In this document: one piece after another, positions 45,590-57,849 of the stretch
How positions within the stretch are numbered: the first letter of the stretch is position 1
Layout: the number at the start of each line of letters is the position of its first letter
DNA from: Evernia prunastri
Taxonomy: Eukaryota; Ascomycota; Lecanoromycetes; Lecanorales; Parmeliaceae
Reading direction: 5' to 3'
Length of the DNA stretch: 64,000 nucleotides
NCBI GenBank assembly: GCA_003184365.1
Contig: NKYR01000142.1
Location: forward strand, 14,357-78,356
Notes under the pieces: generated by a model
What the model saw: only the letters and a program-made list of their open reading frames with translations
The model's database searches: none
Told to the model about the DNA's origin: nothing
Program-made: the position numbers and the translations under genes

Positions 45590-48212
45590 ATGACAGGCCC
45601 AATTGAGCTTTTCGCCTCCTCACTCGAAGGATCAAGCGAAAAGGGGCGGAGGTCTGTAAAGGGATCTGGGAAGCAAGCGAACGAACTTAAGGAACCCATT
45701 TCAGCACGCGTTTTGACCACCCGGGAGAGAATTATTCTTTTGGAAGCTTCTAAACTGCATGGCTCTCGCTTTATACCTTGGACGTCCTCGCCAGTCTCTT
45801 CAGTTTTCGAACAATTGCCCGGTCAGCCCGATTTCAAGTATGTCTAAAACGGAAGAGAGACTTCCAGATGCTCGAAACTGTGTCATTCGCGGTGTCTAAC
45901 CTGCACAGTGATAATGTAGAACTTCCCTTGTCGGCAGTACAGCTCGACATATTCGATGCCTGGCGGAGGCCAAGGGAGCTTCTCGAGCATTCTCATACTA
46001 CTCCAACCATGCCGGCCCATGATAAAGTCGATCTTGTCCAGGATGTCACCACCGACTGCTCTGTCGTTGCGAGTCTCTGTGCGGTTACTGCAAGAAGCGA
46101 GCGCGGAAGTACCAATGTAAAATTGGGCCGTCTCAATGCATCATTCTTGGGTTAACGGCATTCTAGATCATCACGCGCAACATATATCCCTACGACGAGG
46201 GCTTAAAGCAACCGACCGTGTCGCCCAATGGAAAATATGTCCTTCGATTGCACTTCAATGGCTGCCCTCGAACCGTGGTCATAGACGATCGTCTTCCTGT
46301 CTCCCGTACATCACGAGTATTGCACGTTACTGATCGAAACAACCCTAGCTTGCTATGGCCTGCCCTTGTGGAGAAAGCATATCTTAAAGTAAGGGGTGGC
46401 TACGACTTTCCCGGCAGCAATTCAGGAACAGATTTATGGGTTTTAACAGGATGGATACCAGAGCAATTATTTTTACAAAGGTGGGATCACCATGCTGTTC
46501 TCATCTTCTGAACCATTGTTTTTGTCATGCTCTATACTTACTGTAGTCCCTGAACCATTAGTGATGACGTAGCACGCAACGCGCTTTGGCGACGGGCCTA
46601 TAGTGCTTTCGATTATGGCGATGTCCTCATCACCTTAGGAACCGGCAAATTGACCTCAAACGAAGAGGAAGGCCTCGGTTTGGCCGGGGAGCACGACTAT
46701 ACCGTCATAAATATGAAAGAGTTTGAAGGTCGACAGCTTTTTCTTGTGAAGAACCCTTGGTCCCAGGCGACTGTCTGGAAGGGCCATATTTATCGCGACG
46801 ACTCGGTCACAGAGAACGCGAAACTAGTTGAAGATCTTTGTATGACTGATACGTCAACAACCAGCACAGTAGACACAGAACCTCGTGCACCTGGTACATT
46901 CTGGATGGGATTGAATGATATATTCCAAAGCTTTGAGTCCATGTATCTCAACTGGAATCCCGGCTTGTTTTCTTATAGAGAAGACATACATTTCAAATGG
47001 AACCTTGCTGGTTCGAGTAGTCCTGAAGGCTCGTTCGTGGCCAATCCGCAGTACGAGGTGCGCAGCAGCGTCGGTGGTACTGTTTGGATACTCCTAAGCA
47101 GACACTTCACTTCAAAGGATAATTTTTCAAACAAGAATCGAAATCTTTATGCGGGTGACGATACTACTGAGAACGGCTTCATCAGCTTGTATGGTTTCGA
47201 CAGTAACGGAGACAGAGTCTTCTCGAGTGACGCGGCCACGGTATGTGGTCCATACGTTGACTCGCCTAACACTCTGCTCAAGATTGAGCTCCCGGCTGGG
47301 AGAGCTTATACCGTTGTGGTTTCTGGACAGGGTCTTCCTCGATCAGTCACTACATTCACGTTGTCCGCATTCTCTCTGGATCCTTTGTGTCTAGCCGAAG
47401 CTCAAGACAAATACACGTACACTATCTTGCAGCATGGCACGTGGACAAACTTGACGGCTGGAGGCAACGCAAGCAGCTCATCTTATCACACCAACCCTCA
47501 ATTCAGTCTCTGTCTAGCTATGACTTCGAATGTTGCAATATTGCTCGAGAACTACAGCGAATGCTATCCTGTTCACGTCAAGCTGGTTTGGGCGAACGGA
47601 AAGCAGATCTGTTCCATCAAGACTCGAGACATCGTGGGAGACAGCGGTGAGTACAGGAAAGGGTATGCGTTGGCTGAGATACAAGACGTGCAAGCTGGCG
47701 TGTATACCATCGTTTGCTCGACCTTCGAGCAAGGCCAGCTGGGCAGATTTACGTTGCGCGTCAGCAGTATGTCAGCGTGTGAAGTCAAGCGAGTACCGGC
47801 AGCAACTGCTGGACGCTTCGTCAACAGAGTGCAATCTGCCTTGTTTGCACCCGGACGTGAATACCTTTCGGCGCCGCTGATTTCCTACCGTCTTAGTAAG
47901 ATTTCTATCAGCGCTAAATTACGCGTAGAACAATCACAACTTCACGAAAGCACAAGAGTATTCTTGAAATTGGCAATTCGTCACGGCCAACCACCGTCCA
48001 GAGGAACACTTGCGGTAAGCCGGGATGATGAACTTCTAGATGGTCACGGCAGAATTTGGATCCATGATGTCGACATCGAACCCAGTGCGGGTGGAGAAGG
48101 AGGTCTCTGGCTTGTTCTCGAGTGTGCGGAATGTTCAGTGCCTCAAATGGCTGAGTATGTTGACATTGAGATTTTCAGCGATTGTCCGATAGAACTAGGA
48201 GACTGGACCTGA
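45590..48212 (+). CDS. palB: PalB/Rim13 calpain-like cysteine protease
   Basis: Four exons (45590-45837, 45909-46116, 46167-46480, 46562-48212) give 806 residues. Introns are 71, 50 and 81 nt. The start region has LTTREQ-like TTRERIILLEASKLHG and PWTSSP, as in PalB. The calpain core keeps its triad: Cys about 133 in DVTTDCSVVASLCA, His about 301 in GEHDYTVINM, Asn about 321 in LVKNPWSQ. GTDLWVLTGWIPEQLF is also PalB-like. Beta-sandwich calpain-III-like domains fill the C-terminal half. PalB cleaves the PacC/Rim101 factor at the ESCRT-associated alkaline pH sensing complex. An N-terminal MIT domain is expected before TTRER, but only about 45 linker-like residues follow the ATG. Either an upstream exon is missed or the domain is lost. 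Confidence 0.9.
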
Positions 48213-50539
48213 GCTCTTGGGTAGCAGCTCCCTTGGGGTAAAAATCAAGGTTCACAGAAGTCCACTCGACCGTGAGCATACTAGATGAACAGAGAATGTC
48301 GACGTGCTCATTCCGGTTCTCAAGGACAGTCTTCTTGGTCGATAAGTCTGGACGAGGGAAGCAGAGGAAATTGATAGTAGACGCCTGCTCGACACTTCGA
48401 GACATTTACGTAAGCGAGCTTGTCAGTGGAGTTCCCAGCGGTATTGAGGATGCAGATTTAGGGAGTTGAAGGTTGGGATCCCTGTCCACAGTGATGACAA
48501 CTCATGTTTCATGATTCGAAACGGCCTGACTGTTGAGATATCGGCTGTTGGCATGAGTAAATACTATTCGTGGTGCTGGCTTATAATTTAAGTAGTAATT
48601 GTAGTAGTAGTGGTGGTGTTGTGGAGTGGATCGAGAGGACGCTGCGCCGAGCGCTCTGGGAGTCGATTCAGCTTATTAGTAGAGTAATTAGCGAGGATGC
48701 CTTGAGGTACTCGTATGTACATAACTACATACTACCTAGAGCTTTAGATGCCCTTGCCCCCTTGGCCCCGACTAAGACATTGCGACATGGATCCTTACAG
48801 GGATAAATAAATACGGTCATAGAAGGTAGCCTTTCGCTCAGCTGACCGTCTAATAATATATTACTAGCACACTAACACTGACTCCTCAGCTGAGAAATCC
48901 TCAATCAGCAAGAGACGCCTGGCGCATAACATGAACATAACACGATGATACGATACTACCATGGGAATGATCTACTCACCTTTAGCACTCTAATGCCTTA
49001 GGCATTAGTCTTGAAGCAATGCATCGTTTGAAAGAGGCTCCACCGCTCCATCTACTCGTGTTCCCCCTGCACCTTTGGACGCCTGATCCCTCTCCCCCTT
49101 TCCCCCGTGAGGTCGAGAAGGGTCGAATGAGATGATGCCACGGCCTCCATTCTTTGCCTAAAGCCCCAGGCCACTTATCTATCACCCGTGCATTGTCTTT
49201 CCTCTCCGGCCTACGCCGCTGTTGCAAGCAATAAACACCTCGATAAGCAACATCGCTCTCCTACGCACCAGCCTAGTCGAATTTTGGCAATTCAGGATCT
49301 ACAGGAGGCTGAGCGGTGAGAAAAGCTTAGCAAGAGATCTGTTTGCCTGGCAGGGCTGTCCTCCGTACTCAACCTTCTCATCTCTAGCTCCTCGCTGCTT
49401 CGTCCAATCAGAGATTCGGACGCTTACTTTGTATGCCCCAGGCCTTCCACCTGCAACGTAATTGTGAAATCCAAGTACGATTCATGTTTCAGAGCTACCT
49501 GTTTAAAGCTCATTCCATGCTCACACTGCGATGGCCCCTGAAAGAAGGCCTCAGGTCAGCACATATGGATTACTCACTCTATCCATCACTTTCAATCCTC
49601 CAAGATTTGCAGATTGATCATAGCTTTTCTCAGCCAGTTATGCAGTTCCGTTTGATCAGCTGGTCCTTGGTTTCACGGTCATGTCTACGCCGGTGATCTA
49701 GAACAAAGTTGACGATACATATCTGATACGAGGGCAAAAGCTCAGCTTTCTGGGGCTGCTGTGCCCTGCAAGGTACAGGACACCAACTGGAAAACGCTAA
49801 CTTTATACTATGGTCCTAGAACTTCTTCTAAGAGCGTGCAACATTGGCCAATCAGTATCCGCACACCCCTCTCTACGGTCATGCTAGCTTTGGTGCCTTT
49901 GCGTCAAGGCCGTTGCAGCTCTTCATTGCAGGATGACCTTTCTTCTCGCCATGTCAGCTCCGCGTTCCGCGTATATCGAGAGTTGATCATCGCTTGAGAA
50001 CTCTAGGCACCATCACGGTGCTTGTAAGCCATTGCATACTGGCTCTAGAGGGTCTAATGATTGTTTGTCAGAGCTAGAATCCATTAGGAATTGGCTTCGC
50101 TGAGGGGAACTCTTCCAAGCTTAGAGCCTTGAGAATTCCCCAGGGTCAGAGATTATATCAGAGCAGAGCCGAGGGGTCGTCCTCGGGTCGTAGCCGTGAG
50201 TAACCCTGTCTGTATGACCGCTGCGCTCCTCGGCCTTTCCCGTAGTAGCATTTCGCCTACGTCTTCTACTTATGTAGAATGATCTCTTGCTACAATCCCA
50301 CCCTATATTGGCTGAAGGGCACGGAATCGTACTGGGGCACTTCCATTACTCATATATATCTCACCCTCTCGAGGAGTCTTTTTCAATTTATTTGAGCGAT
50401 TTTCTTCGTTCTGCCGCCATCACTATCACGACGCCGACGACTACCGTCACCAGAATTCCATCTCTTCCGCCATCAATAGCCACAATTTTGTTCCTCTGCT
50501 ACCCGCATAAATCTCGTCCAAGTCTGAAATTAGCGAACA
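48213..50539. other. Intergenic, leader of the C2H2 gene
   Basis: About 2.3 kb without a recognised gene. It contains a short (GTA)n-like tract near 48590-48620. The last few hundred bases (50240-50539) are pyrimidine-rich with CACGACGCCGACG-type words, probably leader. Confidence 0.45.
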
Positions 50540-51318
50540 ATGTCATTTTTCCTCTCAAGGGAAGTTGAGGGAGTCTTGTCGGCTCAGGAGGCAGAAGCCC
50601 GTCGTAATGCTTATCGGACTACATCCCATGACCCTGGCCTGGGGGAGCACCCCAGCAGGTCACCGCAGCAACAGCCATGGACGACTGCTCTACAGCCAGC
50701 TATGACTGCCGTACAGTCACAGGTTTCTCCACATTCTTTTTCACCAGCTCAACATACGTTTTGGCCATCCCTCAATCCTGACACCTTGGCCAGAGGCCAG
50801 TACGCTTCAACTGTCCCAAACGCTGTACTATCCTCACCCTATTCAAGCGAGCAGCATTGGCCAAGTGTTCCATGGCCAACCCTGCACCCAGGCGACACCG
50901 AGGTATCGTCTGACTCCCGCTCGACATCTCCAAACCCAGCAGACTTGCACAACTTTGGCTTTCCTCTCGCAGATGGGACCAAATGGCGTTGTGCTTATCC
51001 AAACTGCACCTCTCAAGCTCGCTTTACCAGGGGCTGTGATTTGCGCAAACATTATCGGCGTCATACCAAATCTCTTTTTTGCCGCCACGAGGAGTGTCCC
51101 CAATCAAGGGAGGGTGGATTCTCGTCACGCAAAGATAGAGACCGACACGAGTCAAAAGTACCTTCCCGTCCCTTTGTTTTGCACGATCTATTCCGCTAAT
51201 TATTTGTATCCAGCACAAGCCAGGTGTGCCATGCGCCCACGAGGAGTGCGAAAGAATCTTCAGTCGAGTTGATAACATGAAAGATCATGTGCGAAGGATA
51301 CATGGCAGGACTCTTTAG
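50540..51318 (+). CDS. C2H2 zinc-finger protein, 240 residues
   Basis: Two exons (50540-51157, 51214-51318) joined over a 56-nt intron (GTACCT, GCTAAT branch, TCCAG). ATG 50540 opens MSFFLSREVEGVL. The first 145 residues are Ser/Gln/Pro-rich. Three finger-like units follow: CAYPNCTSQARFTRGCDLRKH with HYRRH, CRHEECPQSREGGFSSRKDRDRH split in the text as CRHEEC and FSSRKDRDRH, and, in exon 2, CAHEECERIFSRVDNMKDH ending HVRRIHG. The layout matches small fungal C2H2 transcription factors with 'CxxxxC' fingers. It probably binds DNA in the nucleus. Targets are unknown. Confidence 0.85.
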
Positions 51319-52793
51319 CTGCTAGGTCGTACTGTTATCCAAAATATCAGGGCACCGAATGCGGCGAAGTTTGGAAGACCGGGAAAATTGATTTATTCGC
51401 TGTACTTAGAGCTTTATACAACCCCAAGACCCGCGAGCCTCAGCCCTGGTTATGTGCTTTACGCTTAATCCCCAACACAGTATCAAGCCATGATTGACCC
51501 CAATGCAAAAAGACTTGTGTTTTCTGCAGCCAGTATGCTGATCAAGAGTACCTGTGCCCTGCGTCTCGTAATATAATTCTCAAGATCTATCATCAACACG
51601 GATATAGACCATCGACCACGCTGGGTCATCCAACAGACTGCTCTTTTATTTCAATTGCAGAGCATCATCGATGTGTTTCGAGGTTGAGAAGGAAGAGAGT
51701 AGTAGTGTCTATACTACCCCATAGACTGCTGATTGTCTCCTTTCAAGCAACCGATCGCAGAGACCCTTCTCTATTGACAAGCATCGAGTCTTAGCTTGAG
51801 AGTCCCCCCGTATGCTTGCGATGAGTGCCTCTTCCAGTCTTTCTCCACTTCGTAGATATCCATGCAATCAATGTATTCATATATTCTGCTCTTCGTATCT
51901 AATTGCATTCGGCTCATTTCGAGCGAACTTTTTCATCCCTTTCAATGCAACACATGCCATCAAGACCACGTCCTCCAGGCCCGAACGGTCCTCGACTCCA
52001 TATATGGCCTTTTTTAAATCTAAAACTATCCGGCGACCTTCCCTACCATTGACCACACAGAAGCCAGAAATCCTCCGTCGACCTGATTTCTGAACAGTGT
52101 CTACAACGGAAAACTCCATACCATCGTCGGCCCTTGGAGCTATGCTCTAATTGACTCCTTCTACACCACAATACCACCTTCTCTAGCCGACATTCGCCCT
52201 ATCCTAGTCCCAGCCAGGGTTGCGAACCCTTCAGCTACTCGCACTATCGCACAAAAGAGCGAGCAAGGGAAGAAGAAGGCCACTATACTCATCATAGGGG
52301 TATGGACACGAGGGGACAGGGGCTGTAAAGAAATCGTTCGATCGAAAAGATGGCGTGGCAAGATTAGAGGATACCTATTTTCGTACTTACTTTGCTTGGA
52401 CAGACATGTCTGACTATCCCTTGTCGTCAGGGCATGTCATTGCCTTCAGAACTCGTTGAGGAAGAAGCAAGTAAGTCCGGCGTGGAAATGTCATGCTACG
52501 AGGCAACAAAAGATTCACCAAACGTATACACGGTCATGAATACGATACAGGTGGTGTAGTTAATCTGGTATTCTGATAAATTCGCGAGTGTAAGGCTCCG
52601 GAAGTTGACAGGCAGCTGTCATCATGCTGCGGTGCTGTGCAGTACCATACGCCGGAGTCTGAATTGACTGCGTCTCATGTGCTAAAGAAAATATATGCAC
52701 ATATGTACTCTCGCCCTTCAGCCTGGGTATCGTCCGGTGTATACTCCGTGCTCCTAACCGCCTCGCCGGGAATGCAGGTAGCAGAAAACCCTG
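51319..52793. other. Intergenic between convergent zinc-finger genes, with one orphan open frame
   Basis: About 1.5 kb. The only suggestive feature is an ATG-less open frame at 52087-52413 on the plus strand, listed separately. Confidence 0.4.
52087..52413 (+). other. Orphan exon-like open frame without ATG
   Basis: A frame of 108 codons lies between TGA 52084-52086 and TGA 52411-52413. It contains no methionine codon. Its first half reads like a real protein (KLHTIVGPWSYALIDSFYTT, IPPSLADIRPILVPARVANP). It could be an internal exon, a gene relic or chance. No family is recognised. Confidence 0.3.
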
Positions 52794-54514
52794 TCAGCTC
52801 CCAAGGCGCCTTCGTCTGCCCCGGCTACCGCCCTCACATCTTTGTGCAAGCACTTCGCGGAGCTGAGGGTCGTTTGTGTCTTTGTCCAGATGGTTCACAC
52901 GAACGTGTCTACAAAGGTCAGATCAGTCTCAGTCATAATCATGATATTCATTAGGTTGTGGGACGATACCTCTGTAAATTGTCTGGTCTTGGATACTTGT
53001 GCTCTCTTTCGGGACAGAAGGGACATATATATCCTGGTGATTCATGCACCAATCCATGCCGTATCATCTCATTCTTCCGTTTGAACCCTTTGCCGCCTTC
53101 GGACCTCGCACAACCTGGGACTGGGCAGTAGTGGGGTCGATTCTGGGAATGTACGTTTGCATGCGAACTTGAAGCATCGAGTCAGTGGTGCTTGCTCAAG
53201 AATGGATGGCTCAACTCACTTAAGGAGATATTGAGTTTGGAAAGCTGGAGCCGTGCATCCGGCATGCTCGCACTTGAAAGTGCCAATCATCAATGATCCC
53301 CCTGCCATGCCTGACAGTGGTGGGAGAATGGGTCGGTTTCGATCCATGTCTAACTGTTGAGGATTGGGTGAAGAGGCAGTGCTAAAGCTGCTCGTGCTCA
53401 AGTGACTCTCTGCCGACTGAGCCGACTGAGGAGTCAACTCCTCGCTTTGCGGGGTCCTTCCACCAGGGTGACACTGTGGATGTATAGGCTTCTCGGGCGG
53501 GGACATAGCATCGCTGTATGCAGGGGATGGTTGGCCGTGTGGATACGCTTGGTGAAAAGAACCGTTCATCCGAGTCTGTGGACTGGGATACTGAGCTGAT
53601 CTTGCCACAACAGAGCTCATTGGAGGGGAGTTCACTGTTCCGTTACTAAGAGGAAAAGGTGGACGATTAATACCATGAGACGCACTCTCATTAGGGGACC
53701 GGCCATCCAGCAACGGTTCCAGTTGAATGGCCCTCAAAGACGGCAAGCTATGCTGACCGTTGGGCGATCTCGAGGAGCTTGATGGCGGAGATTGCTGCAT
53801 TGCAGGCAGGGTCTCCGTAGGAGACCGTTCTGAGTTTGGTATTGTAAATCTCCGCAACATCGGCGAAATTGCCGCAGAGTCAGGATCTGCTTTCCTGTGA
53901 GACCTTTTTGAAGGCGAGTGACTTGCACTGAGTTCATATTGAGTCCGGTTGGGGGAATTAGACCTAGCTGATGGCGGAGACTGGCGGTACTCTGCTTTTA
54001 TGTGGACCGCATCTTTGGCCTCCGGCAGATTCGTTTGCGTCAAAATTTTCGGACGGGCTGGACGCGAATGCTCGTTCCTCGAGGCATCATGCCCATTGTT
54101 TCGTCCGACCAAGGGCAGAGCATTCTCTGCAAGGTGGACAAGATCAGTGCCCTTGTCGGAAGCCTTTTTACTTTCATCCGTTTGTTCCCTTCCATCCACG
54201 TCCATTGGGTCGTCGACGTCACTGTCGTCAAATTGAGGCAATGGCACCTCGCCTGCTTTCGTCGCTAGATCTGGATGATTCAGCCCACCCATAAAGCCAA
54301 TCAGTACTGCGTCCCCTTGCGAGGCTTGCGCTTTCGGACGACGCTTCTTGCCCTTGGAATTCAAATTTGATGACCTACTCAAACACTCAGGAGTCGGAGA
54401 CCTTTCGGGAGGGGGCAAATAGTCAGGCGATGGCGATGGTTTTAAATTGACTATTTGAGGTACCAGTGGAGGGGATAGTTGAATCAGGCCGTCATCCGAG
54501 TCGTACGTGTCCAC
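52794..54514 (-). CDS. C2H2 zinc-finger transcription factor, 5' end uncertain
   Basis: Exons about 54514-53220, 53167-52970 and 52908-52794. Introns are 52 nt (GTGAGT, CTGACTC, TCAAG) and 61 nt (GTATCG to TTGTAG). The long first exon is Ser/Pro-rich and disordered with an acidic DDSDVDDPMDVDG patch. Fingers sit at the C-terminus: CEHAGCTAPAFQTQYLLKNS with HANVH, CPVPGCARSEGGKGFKRKNE with HGLVH, and CPFCPEREHKYPRPDNLQRH. The tail DPQLREVLAQR is familiar from a fungal C2H2 family of unknown role. The codon at 54512-54514 is GTG, and the frame stays open upstream only to a TGA near 54581 without an ATG. A short upstream exon is therefore likely, with an acceptor around TTTTAG near 54555. Confidence 0.78.
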
Positions 54515-56544
54515 CGCCAGTTTGAAGCCGTCAGGGCGCCCCCCCGAACCTCTAAAACCAAGGATGAGGACAAGGCCGATGATTCAAGACTGCCATGGGG
54601 GAGTCGGTACAGTCTGGACGCTACGCAGCAAGCCAAGTAGCCTGGATACATAGTCGTTAGATACTAGTCTTATAGGACAATCAGTAGAGCCTGACAGGCC
54701 ATCTATCATTTTCTTTTTTCTTTTTCCAAACTTATATAGAAGGGTTTGTTCTTAAGTTGAGATGGAGACAAGTAATCTTGGAAGACGTACTTTGAGGCTG
54801 TGGATGGACGGGATTGACCGGTAAGATGGACACTAAAACGGAGAGCCTCTGGGGCTGAGAAGGCTATTCTTTCTTTTCTCTTCCTTTCCCGGGGAGAAGA
54901 GGGCGAGGAAGAGGTGAAAAGGATTGGAGAATTTCAGAACATAGAGGAAGCTTTAGAAGGGAGAATGAACGATGATGGCAAATACTTGGGGCCGGCCGCA
55001 AGGGTCGCAAGTAGTTCGTTGATTATGGTGTAAGAGGAGGAGGGCTGTGCACAGGAAGAGGAATGCTGACGGCTCACTAAAATCCCGAGTTTTACGGCAT
55101 AAGCCAGTTGGTGGTAGAGTAGTTTAGGATTGGGGCATGCAGTGTGCAGACTATGGACGCTGGACTATGGCCTAAGAAGAAAAAGAAGATGTGAAGGTGT
55201 GAAGGTTGTAAGTAAGTTAAGTAAGTAACTTAAGTGAGTAAAGGTGGAAGAAAGCATGCAGGCATTTTTGATTTTGATTTTGATTTTTGATTTTGGCAAT
55301 GAAATGATTTACTACTTACTTACTTACTTACTTACTTGTTAAATTGATTCAATAATGAATTCAATGGATTAATGGTAATACTATGTATTATTATTATTGT
55401 CCAAGGAGATAGATAGATAGATATATAGATAGAAAGATATATCAATACCTGACTACTATTTTCTTCGTCTTTACTCACTCACTCACTTACATACTTACAT
55501 ACTTACATACTTACTACTGACTGACCTTACTACTTACTACTATATGCTTTCGCACCACTACTTTCTGGATGCTTACAACCTTAACATCTTACTTACTTTA
55601 GCTTGCCGTGCTTGCTCAGCTCGCAAAGATTGCCTCCGGAGCGAGAGATAGCCCTGAATTCCTGAGAGCCTGGTGGGCACACTACCCTCCCCTCTTCTTC
55701 CCCCACCGTTTGCATTACTAGTTCAATAAATTTACTAGAGTACTACCTACCTATCTACCTACCTACCTAGACTCTCTATCTTTCCTCTTCCACCGGGGTT
55801 CAGCCTTTTAATATGGTAAATCCTTGAGTGTTCCTTCTTAACACTCCCGCCATTCCACCTTCCCATACCTGACTGGCTGCGGCTGAAAGCCCCCAAAGGT
55901 GGCATACTTGCATCCAAGCTTACCTGCTTACAGTCAACGCCGCGCCTATCCCTTACCACCATACAAACTGGGCCATTTCCGCCAAGTATTAGTCAACAGG
56001 TGCAAAAGATAGAGCCAGTTCAAAATTTCAAAAGATTTGGAATTTCCATCTCCCCCCCTCCTTCCCCCCCCCCCCAAAAATATTCCCGTTCTCTTTGGCC
56101 CTGTCCACACTCGCCCCGAGAGCAGCGCTAGTGACCACTGACAGGCGCCTTGCCCGGAGACGGTGGCACTTACTCCCACCTGTTAGAGGACTGAGAATAC
56201 CTTACAATTGCTGTACCAGTACCTATGATAAACTATTGCGGCGCTGTACAATGTGCATCAACTATTCATTACACATACTTGGATCAGATAATCCGTGGTT
56301 TTGGCTCATGACTTTCTGGTAAATATCCCTAATCGCGTCCCTGCTAGCCAAGCCGCAATATAACCTGCAGATCATCCATGTCCACTCAAGTACTCGTTGC
56401 TTTCTAGAAGAGCCTCTAGCAATTACTCTTTCGCCTGCAGATCTAGCGCGGTGAGAGGAGTCTCAGATGCTCCTTCCCTGCGTGCAAGCTGTGGTTCGCC
56501 AATCTTGACTGCTATAGGCATGGAGCCTCGTGTCAAACCTCCTC
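54515..56544. other. Microsatellite-rich intergenic region
   Basis: About 2 kb, holding the 5' leader of the C2H2 gene. Simple repeats: (GATTTT)n about 55264-55296, (TTAC)n about 55308-55338, (TAGA)n about 55411-55440, (ACTTACAT)n about 55485-55516, (CTAC)n about 55742-55770, and a C-run near 56055-56075. No gene is recognised. Confidence 0.5.
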
Positions 56545-57849
56545 TTACAATTTTGCCTGATTTTTGGCAGCTTTCTTTTTCCATCGTTCTATCAGGCCCC
56601 ATGAAAACTCTCCGTATGGCACCATCAACTCTCCAATCTCTTTTGCCTTTTCACTACTGGCCTGTCGCTGCGCGTATCTAGCTGCAATTCCTTGCATGAT
56701 CACACCGTTGCGGAACGCTGCAAATGCATCTCCCCAGTCCACCTCCGAGCTCGGATCCCAACCTGCGATCTCAGTGTACCATTGCACACACTGGGAGCGC
56801 GAAGGGAGCCCCGGGGTATGGGCAGACGGACGGAAAGCGAGGTTGGTGCGGACAGAGAGCGCATCATTAGGAGGATTGTCCGCGATGCTGTACGGGCTGA
56901 GGAGGTTGGAAAGGTCAGACAATGGATGGCCAACCGTAGACATTTCCCAGCTAGTTGGCGTGATCAGTCGTGAAAAATTCAGCCACAGCACAGAATCGAT
57001 GGCGTTCTAAGTCTTGAGGAAGTTACTTACTCGAGAATGCCTATTACTCGGGGTTCAGTCTGGTGATAGACCAGGTTATCGATCTTGTAATCGCCATGGA
57101 TCAATGTGCCTCGATCTTGCGGCTGAGTTTCTGGATCTTCCAGGAATTCCACTAAATCGTCGTAATGCGGAATCTTGCCTACCAGGGTCTTACTCTCGAC
57201 ATCGACCGCTTGGGCTTGCGCCGCAGAGATCGTGCTGAAGGTCTTGATTTGGCGGCTGTAGAATCCCGAGGGTTTGCCAAAGCTCGAAAGGCCGACAGAG
57301 TAAGGAGAAACGCGGTGAAGCTTTGCGAGCGTCGCAACAGCATCCTGCCACCTGTACATGGTGAGTATACCAGCAAGAAAAGCACTTGGTTGGCTCACAT
57401 CTGAGTTCTTTCCTCAGCATTGACGCCTGGAAAGGATGCATCCTCAAAAATGCGCCCATCCAGAAACTCCATGAGATAGAAGGCAGTACCGATCACCGTT
57501 GTGTCTTCGCACAGGCAGTAGGCTCTAGGGACCGGGACGTCCGTGCTCTCCAAGGCGTGGATGATGCGGAACTCGCGTTCGACCCGGTGTGCTGTCTTGG
57601 ATAGCAGCCTGCCTGGTGGTTTCTTTCGTAACACATATTTCCTTCCATCGGCTGCGCTGAGCTGGTAGGTGGGGTTTGATTGACCAAAGCCAAACTAAGG
57701 CATGTGTCAGTCAATGCTGATCCTCCAAGCAATGCACGAGAGAGTACCTGTTTGAGACTGATGGGCAATCTAATGTCGGCTACATTATTCTCTTCTATGT
57801 AAGTAGACAGTGAGGCAACACTGACTGGCTGCCGGATGGCACCGGCCAT
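56545..57849 (-). CDS. Aminoglycoside-phosphotransferase (APH)-family kinase
   Basis: Four exons (57849-57748, 57694-57399, 57351-57031, 56950-56545) give 374 residues with consistent phases. Introns are 53, 47 and 80 nt. ATG 57847-57849 opens MAGAIRQPVSVASL. Motifs in order: a glycine-containing nucleotide loop (FGFGQSNPTYQL), the lysine strand (GRKYVLRKKPPG), VEREFRII, the Brenner catalytic loop HGDYKIDNLVYH and the metal-binding GILDWEMSTVGHPLSDLSNL. This pattern is the APH/choline-kinase fold, closest to the kinase domain of ACAD10/11-type proteins. The substrate is a small molecule that cannot be named from sequence. The family name does not imply antibiotic resistance. Confidence 0.88.

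Noticed and set aside
52205..52230. tRNA T-arm-like word (GGGTTGCGAACCC)
   Set aside because: The surrounding bases do not form acceptor, D and anticodon arms.
53971..54294. Plus-strand open frames opposite the C2H2 exon
   Set aside because: Shadows of the Ser/Pro-rich minus-strand coding exon.
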